This document shows, piece by piece, positions 1-7,428 of a stretch of 13,604 bases of DNA. Both the position numbers and the translations under genes were made by a program. Within the stretch, counting starts at the first letter, position 1; each line of letters starts with the position of its first letter. A model generated the notes under the pieces. That model was not told where the DNA came from. It ran no database searches and worked only from the letters and a program-made list of their open reading frames with translations. The stretch comes from Actinomycetota bacterium (GTDB lineage Bacteria > Actinomycetota > Thermoleophilia > Gaiellales > Gaiellaceae), in the NCBI GenBank assembly GCA_005885565.1, contig VAXK01000061.1, positions 1-13,604 of the forward strand, given 5' to 3'.

Positions 1-470
1 GAGATCGAGTGAGATGTTGTCAAAATCGACATCACGCAGAGCGTACACCGCGGCCCGGACGGCGGCCGGTGTCGCACGGCGCTCGAGCACCGCGAGCAGG
101 TGTGACCGGAAGCTCTGCGCTCCCACCGAGACGCGTGTCACGCCGTGCTCTCGCAGGAGCAGCGCCAGCCCGGGCGTGACCGTCTCGGGGTTCGCCTCGA
201 CCGTAACCTCCTCGGCGCCCGGCAGCGCCGCCAGGAGCCGCGCGAGCTCCGAGGCGGAGGTGAACGTCGGTGTGCCGCCGCCGAGGAAGATCGTCTCCAG
301 ACGCGGCGCGAGCACCGGCCGCTGGAGCTCGAGCTCGGCGAGGAGGGCGTCGACGTAGCTTCCGTGGTCGGCGGCGCGGCCGACGAGCGTGACGAAGTCG
401 CAGTACCCACAGCGGTGCGCACAGAAGGGCAAGTGGACGTACAGGTGCCGGACCCCGTCGCCGGCGGTGG

Positions 471-474
<4 letters not shown>
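1..474 (-). CDS. hemW: HemW heme chaperone (radical SAM, HemN-like), N-terminal part
   Basis: The N-terminal 158 codons of a radical SAM protein are visible; the rest lies beyond the left edge. The 4Fe-4S cysteines are C18, C22 and C25 (C-AHR-C-GY-C-D-F). The residue after the cluster motif is Phe rather than a fourth cysteine, as in HemW rather than true coproporphyrinogen dehydrogenase HemN. An SAM-binding GGGTPT follows at about 65-70, VEANPE at 92-97, VSVGAQSF at 115-122, and the fragment ends in NISLDL, all HemW-like. Family knowledge: HemW binds heme and is thought to deliver it to membrane respiratory enzymes. The start ATG overlaps the lepA stop as ATGA and has an AGGAG Shine-Dalgarno 8 nt upstream (plus-strand 483-487), so it is translationally coupled as the third gene of murJ-lepA-hemW. 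The family call is firm; the exact function (heme chaperone rather than oxidase) is inferred. Confidence 0.93.
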
Positions 475-2261
<1,787 letters not shown>

Positions 2262-2268
2262 GCGAAGC

Positions 2269-3855
2269 TCACGCGCGGCGGAGACGGGCTCGCAACGATA
2301 GCAACGCGTCCAGCTCACGAACCCGCAGCAAACGGCAGGAAACGAGGTAGGCGAGCGCGCCGGCCGCGAGCGCCACGAAGACCGAGACGACCTGGCCTCC
2401 GAACGACCGGCCGAGCACCGCGTCGAGGCCCCGCCACACCGGGTACGCGGCCGCGGCGAGCGCCGCGGACGCGACGACGACGAAGCCGAACGACCGGCCC
2501 GTCTCGCCCAGCTCGATCCGGCCGAACCGCCGCCGGAGCAGGACGAGCAGCGCCGCTGACCCGGCGATGTTCACGAGCGACGTCGAGAGCGGGATGCCCC
2601 AGATCCCGACCCGGTAGAACGCGGCGTCGAGCGCGGCGTTGAGGCCGAGGTTCGCGAGCGCCACCACGGTCGGGATCCAGTTCGACTGGAGGCTGAAGAA
2701 CGCACGGTTGAGCATCAGCATCGTCCCGTTGAACGTCAGGCCGAGCGCGAACGCGGCGAGCGCCCCGGCGACGACGTGCGTCTGCGACGGGGTGAAGCCG
2801 CCTCGCTGGTAGACGAGCCGGACGATCGGAGTCGCGAGGACGGCGGAGGCGACGCTGGCGGGGACGAGCAGGAAGCCGATCTGGCGCAGCCCGAGCGCCA
2901 CCGTGTGGCGGAACCCCTCGTCGTCGCCGCGGGTCGCGAGGCGCGCGAGGGCCGGGAAGAGCACCGTGGCCACGGCCACCGAGAACATGCCCTGGGGGAA
3001 GATGTAGAGGCGGAACGCGGCGTTGATCGCGCTCGGGGCTTGGTTCTTGTCGATCAGGCGCGCGGCGAAGAGCGTGTCGACGAGCGCGTTCAGGTTGATC
3101 AGCCCGAGGCCGAGCGTGATCGGGACCATCAGCTTGAACGTGCGGCGGACGGCAGGGTCGCGCCAGTCGAGCACCATGTGCAGTCGGCCGTCGCGGCCCC
3201 GTAGCCACGGCACCGGCAGGAGGAGCTGGATCAGCGTCGCGACGACGATCGAGACGGCGTAGACGTACAGCTTCGCGTCGATCCCGTGCGCGCGCGGCAC
3301 GCCGAGCACGAGCCCGGCGACGATGGCGAGGTTCCAGAAGACGGGCGCGAGCGCCGGGACCGAGAAGTGCTCGTAGCTGTTGAGGATCCCGACGACGATC
3401 CCGGTCAGCCCGAGCAGGACGACGATCGGGAAGAGGACGCGCGCGAGGCCGGTGGCAAGTCCGCCGTAGCCGAACGCGCGCATCACCCAGGGGGCGACGA
3501 CGATGAAGATCGCCGTCAGGCCGCCGAGGCCGAGCAGCATCAGCCAGAAGAGGCTCGAGGCGACGCGCCAGGCGCGCTTCCGCTCGCCCTTCTCGAGGAG
3601 CTCGCTGAAGACCGGGACGAACGCGGACGAGAGCGCCGCGTCGGCGACGAGCGCTCGGATCGTGTTCGGGACGAGGAACGCGACCTCGAACGCGTTGATC
3701 GAACCGACGGTGCCGAAGTAGTAGCGGACGACGGACTCGCGAAGGAGGCCCACCACCCGCGAGACGCCTGTCGCGAGCGAGAAGACGGCCGTCGACCAGG
3801 CGAGCCGGCGGCCCCGCGCCTCCGCGGCGCCGGTCGAGCCGCGCGCCTCTACCAC
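2269..3855 (-). CDS. murJ: Lipid II flippase MurJ (MviN family)
   Basis: A 528-residue polytopic membrane protein of the MOP exporter superfamily, close to the usual MurJ length. The N-terminal signature is SLATGVSRVVGLLRES (about 26-41), followed by AFLVPNTIRALVADAALSSAF (split over about 59-79) and many alternating hydrophobic helices, consistent with about 14 transmembrane segments. Family knowledge: MurJ moves undecaprenyl-linked lipid II from the inner to the outer face of the cytoplasmic membrane for peptidoglycan synthesis. Open frame extends to 3966, but that would run through the divergent rpsT promoter and into rpsT. I chose the GTG at 3855 because the -10 box TATACT lies 6 nt upstream, implying a leaderless mRNA; the protein then starts VVEARGSTG with a normal lead into helix 1. 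Distal genes lepA and hemW probably share its transcript. murJ sitting between rpsT and lepA is less usual than rpsT directly beside lepA. Confidence 0.93.
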   Translation of the reverse strand: MVEARGSTGAAEARGRRLAWSTAVFSLATGVSRVVGLLRESVVRYYFGTVGSINAFEVAFLVPNTIRALVADAALSSAFVPVFSELLEKGERKRAWRVASSLFWLMLLGLGGLTAIFIVVAPWVMRAFGYGGLATGLARVLFPIVVLLGLTGIVVGILNSYEHFSVPALAPVFWNLAIVAGLVLGVPRAHGIDAKLYVYAVSIVVATLIQLLLPVPWLRGRDGRLHMVLDWRDPAVRRTFKLMVPITLGLGLINLNALVDTLFAARLIDKNQAPSAINAAFRLYIFPQGMFSVAVATVLFPALARLATRGDDEGFRHTVALGLRQIGFLLVPASVASAVLATPIVRLVYQRGGFTPSQTHVVAGALAAFALGLTFNGTMLMLNRAFFSLQSNWIPTVVALANLGLNAALDAAFYRVGIWGIPLSTSLVNIAGSAALLVLLRRRFGRIELGETGRSFGFVVVASAALAAAAYPVWRGLDAVLGRSFGGQVVSVFVALAAGALAYLVSCRLLRVRELDALLSLRARLRRA

Positions 3856-3861
3856 GCCGCG

Positions 3862-3867
3862 AGTATA
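3862..3867 (-). promoter_or_regulatory. -10 box of the murJ-lepA-hemW operon (leaderless start)
   Basis: On the minus strand the hexamer TATACT is a five-of-six match to TATAAT. Six bases (CGCGGC) separate it from the murJ GTG, so transcription would begin at or within a base of the start codon. No recognisable -35 hexamer lies 16-18 bp upstream, where the sequence is C/G only. The box is a rare AT-rich island in very GC-rich DNA, which supports the call. Confidence 0.6.
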
Positions 3868-3910
3868 GGGAGGGGGCTTGCTGCCGCCGGGGAGGGCGAG
3901 GAGGCTCTGG

Positions 3911-3916
3911 TACCAT
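3911..3916 (+). promoter_or_regulatory. Possible -10 box of rpsT
   Basis: TACCAT on the plus strand fits the TAnnnT pattern. It would place the transcription start near 3923, at the first bases of the hairpin at 3922-3940, giving a leader of about 30 nt. I see no convincing -35 element. It is divergent from the murJ promoter about 45 bp away. Confidence 0.35.
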
Positions 3917-3921
3917 CGCCG

Positions 3922-3940
3922 GGCCCGCGGAACGCGGGCC
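3922..3940 (+). promoter_or_regulatory. Perfect GC hairpin in the rpsT leader
   Basis: GGCCCGCG - GAA - CGCGGGCC forms an uninterrupted 8-bp stem with a three-base loop. It ends 12 nt before the rpsT ATG and would sit at the extreme 5' end of the transcript if the proposed -10 box is right. It has no T run, so it is not an intrinsic terminator. Likely roles are mRNA 5'-end stabilisation or translational control of S20; the role is inference. Confidence 0.6.
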
Positions 3941-3952
3941 ATTGCTACGGAA

Positions 3953-4213
3953 ATGCCGAACATCAAGCAACAGAAGAAGCGTGTGCGGACGGCCGCCCAG
4001 GAGCGGCTCGAGAACGTCGGCTACCGCTCGACGGTGAAGACGCTGACCCGTCGGCTCCGCGACGAGGTCGCAGACGGCGACGGCGAGCGGATCGCCACGG
4101 CGCACGTCCGGCTCGTCCGCTCGATCGACAAGGCGGCGGCGCGCGGAGCGCTCCATCGCAACACGGCGGCGCGCCGGAAGGCGCAGGCCGCGAAGCTCGT
4201 CTCGGGCCGCTGA
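3953..4213 (+). CDS. rpsT: 30S ribosomal protein bS20
   Basis: An 86-residue, highly basic protein of normal S20 length. It begins MPNIKQQKKRVRT, has the central RSTVKTLTRRLRDEV helix, and ends with SIDKAAARGALHRNTAARRK, the standard S20 C-terminal signature. Family knowledge: S20 is a primary binder of 16S rRNA helices in the 30S body. The start is fixed by the conserved MPNIK. There is no good Shine-Dalgarno: GGAA abuts the ATG directly, and a strong hairpin lies 12 nt upstream, so initiation is probably weak or regulated. In E. coli S20 represses its own translation, but whether that applies here is unknown. It is the only plus-strand gene in the left two thirds of the window, divergent from murJ and convergent with holA. 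Confidence 0.97.
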   Translation: MPNIKQQKKRVRTAAQERLENVGYRSTVKTLTRRLRDEVADGDGERIATAHVRLVRSIDKAAARGALHRNTAARRKAQAAKLVSGR

Positions 4214-4230
4214 GGCGCCGCTTCGGTGCC
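4214..4230 (+). terminator. Hairpin directly after the rpsT stop
   Basis: GGCGCCG - CTT - CGGTGCC begins at the base after the TGA and forms a 7-bp stem with one G-U pair. No T run follows. A U-less hairpin at the end of a gene is a plausible 3' end or terminator in GC-rich actinobacteria, but efficiency cannot be judged from sequence. Confidence 0.45.
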
Positions 4231-4236
4231 GTCATC

Positions 4237-4293
4237 AGGACGTGCGGGTTTCCCGCATGCCCGTCTGAAACGACCGGTCGACAGAAACGTCCT
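4237..4293. other. Structured spacer between convergent rpsT and holA
   Basis: AGGACGT (4237-4243) and ACGTCCT (4287-4293) are a perfect 7-bp inverted repeat. They enclose a hairpin GCGGG-TTT-CCCGC (4244-4256; extendable to 4242-4258) and a second stem TCTG/CAGA (4264-4267 with 4282-4285) around the palindrome CGACCGGTCG (4271-4280). Together these could fold as a three-way junction. It lies in the 104-bp spacer between two genes that converge, so it may act as a bidirectional terminator or 3'-end stabiliser. A small RNA is possible but has no promoter evidence. Confidence 0.4.
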
Positions 4294-4317
4294 CGCCGCC
4301 CCTCGTAGCTCTAGGCC

Positions 4318-5298
4318 TCAGGCAGGCGCGGCCGCGGGCTCGCGGTCGGCGCGGGTCACGTCGATCAGCGCTCGCTCGAGCTCGAGCTCCCCGGAGAGGC
4401 GGCTCCTCCCCTTCAGCGCCGCATCCAGCGCCGCGAGGCGAACGGTCGCCGCGCGGAGCTCCTCGACGCTGAAGCTCGCGGCGTGCGCGAACGCCTTCTC
4501 GGCGGCGAACGGATGCATCTTCAACCGGCCGGCGGCGTCGCGCGGCCGGACGCCCTCGGTAGCGAGCGCCTGACAGGCACGCACCTTCCCGACATGGCTC
4601 GCGAGGAGGCCCGCGATCCCCGTCAGCTCCCGGGACGATCGCTCCAGCAACGAGTCGCACGCGCGCAGGACGCCGGCGACGTCGCGCCGGCCCCACGCGT
4701 CGGTGAGGGCGAACACGGAGGCCTCGGCGCGCGGGACGGCGAGAAGCTCGACGTCGCGGGCGTCGATCGTCTCGCCACCCGCCCACGTCGCGAGCTTCTC
4801 GACCTCGACGACAAGCGCGTCGAGGTCGTCGCCGACGAGCTCGGCGAGCGCGCGGCAGGCGTCGGCGTCTGCGTGGGCGCTTCGGCGGGCGAACTGCTCT
4901 GCCACCCAGCCCGGGAGGTCACGCTTGCGCGGTGCCTCGTAGCGGAGGACCTCCCCCGCCTTCGCGCACGCCTTCGCGAGCGCCGCGTCGCTCTTGATCC
5001 CCTCGCCCACGAGCGCGAGGACGGTGCCGGGCGCCGGCGCGGCGAGGTATTCGGCTACGGCCTTGACGTCCGCCGCCTTCCAGCGGTCGGCCTCCTCGAC
5101 CACGACGAGCCGCGCCCCGTCACCGAACAAGCCCAGCGCGTTGGACGCAGCGACGGCTTCCTCGCCCGAGCTCTCGCCTGCGTTCAGGATCTCGGCCGCG
5201 TCCGCTCCCATCCGCTCCCGCAGCCGGCGGACGGCGCGCGCGACCTTCGGCCGGTCGCTGCCGGTGATGAGGTACGCGGGCTTCAGGTCGGACGCCAC
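4318..5298 (-). CDS. holA: DNA polymerase III delta subunit (clamp loader)
   Basis: A 326-residue HolA/YqeN family protein. It starts VASDLKPAYLITGSD, the usual delta opening of a short strand leading to a degenerate nucleotide-binding loop. It contains LFGDGARLVVVEEADRWK (a Walker-B-like strand), then LVGDDLDALVVEVEKLATW and ASVFALTDAWGRRDV, the typical delta motifs, and a helical C-terminal collar domain ending in SGELELERALIDVTR. Family knowledge: delta opens the beta sliding clamp within the clamp loader. The GTG at 5298 gives the expected N-terminus and overlaps the comEC stop by 16 nt, implying translational coupling. No good Shine-Dalgarno is visible, and a TTG nine bases upstream in frame is an alternative. 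It is the last gene of comEA-comEC-holA, an arrangement common in bacteria. Confidence 0.92.
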   Translation of the reverse strand: MASDLKPAYLITGSDRPKVARAVRRLRERMGADAAEILNAGESSGEEAVAASNALGLFGDGARLVVVEEADRWKAADVKAVAEYLAAPAPGTVLALVGEGIKSDAALAKACAKAGEVLRYEAPRKRDLPGWVAEQFARRSAHADADACRALAELVGDDLDALVVEVEKLATWAGGETIDARDVELLAVPRAEASVFALTDAWGRRDVAGVLRACDSLLERSSRELTGIAGLLASHVGKVRACQALATEGVRPRDAAGRLKMHPFAAEKAFAHAASFSVEELRAATVRLAALDAALKGRSRLSGELELERALIDVTRADREPAAAPA

Positions 5299-6734
5299 CG
5301 GCGCCAAGCATAGGCCGCGCCGAGGAGGAGTCCGCCGGCCAACGCGGCCGCCGTGCGGCCCGACCGGATCTGGGCGAACGGCAGGCCGCCGACGAGGCGC
5401 GCGCAGCCCGCGAGGTAGGCCGCGCACCAGCCGTTCAGGCCCGCGAGCGTCGCGGCGGCGCCGCCCGAGAGCGGCGCGACGACCGCCGCGGCAAGCCCGA
5501 GGCCGAGCAGCGGGACGACGGCCGGCGCCGCGAGCGCGTTCGCAGGCACGGTCAGGAGCGGGATCGCGTGGAACTGGAACCACGAGACCGGCGCGGTCGC
5601 GAGACCGCAGGCCGTCGAGACGGCGACGACGTCCGCGAGCTTCCCCGGGACCGGGTAGCCCTCGAGCGCGCGCCGGATTCGAGGCGCGATCGTGAAGATC
5701 GAGAGGACCGCCGCGAAGGACAGCTCGAAGCCCGGGTCGAGCAGGGTGTACGGGTTCCAGGCGAGGAGCACGATCGCACCGAGGAGCAGGAAGTGCCAGC
5801 GGTCCTTCTGGCGCGCGGTGAGCCACGCGAGGGAGCCGAGCGCTCCCGCGACGGCTGCGCGCACGACGGACGGCTGCGCTCCGACGGCCAGGACGTAAGC
5901 GCCGATCGCGGCCAGCGCGCCGAGCTCGCCGACGAGTCGCGGCAGGCCGACGAGCCACGCCACGAACAGCGCGGAGCCCGCGACGAGCGCCACGTTCTGA
6001 CCCGAGACCGCCAGGAGGTGGTAGAGGCCCGAGGCTCGGAAGTCGCGTCGCAGCCCGTCCGAGAGCCCGGCGTCGTCGCCGAGCACGACGCCCTCGACGA
6101 TGCCGCGCCGCTCGCCGGCGAGGCCACGCGCGGCCGACCGCCCGAGCCATCCGCGGAGCCGGTCGGCGAGCCCCGGCAGGCCGCCGCGCCTGCCGACCGT
6201 GCGCCAGCGGTCGCCGCGCAGGACGACGTGGACGCCCTGGCGCCGGAGCCAAGCGGCCTCGTCGAAGCCGTTCGACGGCCCGCGTGGACGGACGAGCTCT
6301 CCGAGCACCTCGAGGCGGGCGCCCTGCGGCGGCGCGCGGCCGAGCGGCAGCTCCAGGAGCACCGGCTCGTCGACGGCGAGCCGGCCGAAGCGGGCCACAC
6401 GGGCCGGGAGGCGAAGCTCGAACCGGCCGCGCCGCGGCGGACCGGTCACGGTCACCGCGGTCGTCTCCGACCAGCCGACCCGCGCGAGGAGCACGCTGCG
6501 GTCGAGGTCCGCAGCCCGGGTGCTCCCCCACCAGAGCGCCCCCAGGGCGGCGGCAACCACGACGAGGAACGCCGCTCGCTCCGGCCGCACGAACGCGGAG
6601 CCGGCGGCCGCGAGCGCCGCGCCGACGGCGAGCGCGGGCCAGGTGCAACGCACGACGAGCGACGCGGCGAGACCCAGGGCCGCCGCGGCGGCGACGTGTT
6701 GCGGCACGACCACACGAACCGCTCCGTCGTTCAC
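5283..6734 (-). CDS. comEC: ComEC/Rec2 DNA-uptake channel, short form without lactamase domain
   Basis: A 483-residue membrane protein. Hydrophobic segments occupy about 11-75. An N-terminal OB-like soluble region spans about 85-180, with the typical GFDEAAWLRRQGVHVVLRGD near its end. The Competence domain follows from about 200, with GLYHLLAVSGQNVALVAG (236-253), VVRAAVAG (290-297) and NPYTLLDPGFELSFAAVLSI (327-346), then further helices to the C-terminus. Family knowledge: ComEC carries single-stranded DNA across the membrane during natural transformation. Most ComEC proteins are 700-850 residues and carry a C-terminal metallo-beta-lactamase nuclease domain; here the gene stops after the last helix and runs straight into holA. 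The start GTG overlaps the comEA stop (GTGA). Internal GTG codons within the first ten residues are alternative starts. Confidence 0.9.
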   Translation of the reverse strand: MNDGAVRVVVPQHVAAAAALGLAASLVVRCTWPALAVGAALAAAGSAFVRPERAAFLVVVAAALGALWWGSTRAADLDRSVLLARVGWSETTAVTVTGPPRRGRFELRLPARVARFGRLAVDEPVLLELPLGRAPPQGARLEVLGELVRPRGPSNGFDEAAWLRRQGVHVVLRGDRWRTVGRRGGLPGLADRLRGWLGRSAARGLAGERRGIVEGVVLGDDAGLSDGLRRDFRASGLYHLLAVSGQNVALVAGSALFVAWLVGLPRLVGELGALAAIGAYVLAVGAQPSVVRAAVAGALGSLAWLTARQKDRWHFLLLGAIVLLAWNPYTLLDPGFELSFAAVLSIFTIAPRIRRALEGYPVPGKLADVVAVSTACGLATAPVSWFQFHAIPLLTVPANALAAPAVVPLLGLGLAAAVVAPLSGGAAATLAGLNGWCAAYLAGCARLVGGLPFAQIRSGRTAAALAGGLLLGAAYAWRRWRPT

Positions 6735-7330
6735 GGCGCCACCAGGTCCCGCAGCTGGTCGAGGCGAGCCGGGCCGATCCCCGAAACGGCGTCGAGCTCG
6801 TCCACCGAGGTGAACGCGCCGTGCTTCTGGCGGTAGTCGACGATCTTCTGCGCCGTCACCGGCCCGACACCGGGCAAGGCGTCGAGCTGCTCGATGGTCG
6901 CGCTGTTCAGGTGGACGGGGCCGGTCGGGATACCCGAGGCGCCCGAGGCGCCGCCCGTCGCGCCGGACGCCGCCACGGCCGCGCCCCGCCGCGGCACGAC
7001 GACCTGCTCCCCGTCCGAGACGAGGGCGGCGAGGTTCACGAGCGAGAGGTCGGCCTTGCGGGTCGAGCCGCCGGCCCGCGCGACGGCGTCCGCCACGCGG
7101 GCTCCCTGCGCGAGCCGATAGAGGCCCGGGCGGCGCACCGCCCCGACCACGTCGACGACGACGCGCGCCGGCAACGCCGTCGTGGTCGAGATCGCCGGCG
7201 GTGGGAGCGACGGCGGGGGAGGCGCCGCGCTCCCACCGTGGGAGAGGAGACGGCTGCCGAAGAGCAGCACCGCGAGGAGGGCCGCTCCCGCGAGGAGCGC
7301 GCGGCGACGGCTGATCGGCAGCTCGGGCAC
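6731..7330 (-). CDS. comEA: ComEA DNA-binding competence protein
   Basis: A 199-residue ComEA of ordinary plan. One N-terminal transmembrane anchor is at about 11-28 after a basic stretch (SRRR). A proline-rich linker follows, then a SLBB domain (VVVDVVGAVRRPGLYRL, about 57-73, to VVPRRG), a Gly/Ala/Ser linker (about 117-137), and paired helix-hairpin-helix motifs (LNSATIEQLDALPGVGP at 141-157 and AVSGIGPARL at 181-190). Family knowledge: ComEA binds incoming double-stranded DNA outside the membrane and passes it to ComEC. The GTG at 7330 is the only sensible start giving a basic-then-hydrophobic N-terminus; no clear Shine-Dalgarno precedes it. It heads comEA-comEC-holA with a 4-nt overlap to comEC. 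Natural transformability is suggested, not shown; no pilus genes are in the window. Confidence 0.93.
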   Translation of the reverse strand: MPELPISRRRALLAGAALLAVLLFGSRLLSHGGSAAPPPPSLPPPAISTTTALPARVVVDVVGAVRRPGLYRLAQGARVADAVARAGGSTRKADLSLVNLAALVSDGEQVVVPRRGAAVAASGATGGASGASGIPTGPVHLNSATIEQLDALPGVGPVTAQKIVDYRQKHGAFTSVDELDAVSGIGPARLDQLRDLVAP

Positions 7331-7350
7331 GTCGTCGAGTCTGCCGAGAC

Positions 7351-7369
7351 AAAGCGCACGCGAACGTGC
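7351..7369 (-). terminator. TTCG-loop hairpin with short T run upstream of comEA
   Basis: On the minus strand GCACG - TTCG - CGTGC (7369 to 7356) forms a perfect 5-bp stem with a TTCG loop, followed by GCTTTGTCT. The weak T tract makes a modest intrinsic terminator plausible for leuS readthrough. It ends about 20 nt before the comEA start, so it could also limit comEA expression. Confidence 0.4.
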
Positions 7370-7376
7370 CGGAAGT

Positions 7377-7406
7377 GCGCCGACTTGGCGCCGCCGAGTC
7401 GGCGCC
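7377..7406 (-). terminator. Long GC hairpin after leuS
   Basis: GCGCCGACT and AGTCGGCGC (plus-strand 7377-7385 and 7397-7405) are a perfect 9-bp inverted repeat with an 11-base loop. An alternative, mutually exclusive stem pairs GGCGCCG (7387-7393) with CGGCGCC (7400-7406). It lies 22 nt downstream of the leuS stop. No T run follows on the minus strand, so it is a U-less terminator or 3'-end stabiliser, possibly acting with the hairpin at 7351-7369. Confidence 0.5.
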
Positions 7407-7428
7407 TCAGGCGGCGCCGGAGCGCGCC

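Noticed and set aside
2262..2318. LepA start at 2318
   Set aside because: It would overlap murJ by 50 nt and add 19 residues not seen in the family; the ATG at 2261 gives the standard N-terminus.
3856..3966. MurJ start at 3966
   Set aside because: It would overlap rpsT coding and run through both divergent promoters; the added residues look like translated spacer.
4214..4256. CTGATGA on the minus strand (4238-4232) between hairpins, resembling a hammerhead ribozyme core
   Set aside because: The expected GAAA after stem II is missing; the base run after the following hairpin is TCAG. The stems do not match hammerhead topology.
4237..4293. tRNA-like element with a 7-bp closing stem
   Set aside because: Only 57 nt long, with no T-loop consensus and no D-arm or anticodon arm of proper size.
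5120..5311. ATG at 5311 as the holA start
   Set aside because: It is in a different frame from the delta subunit and soon leads to an unrelated short arginine-rich peptide.
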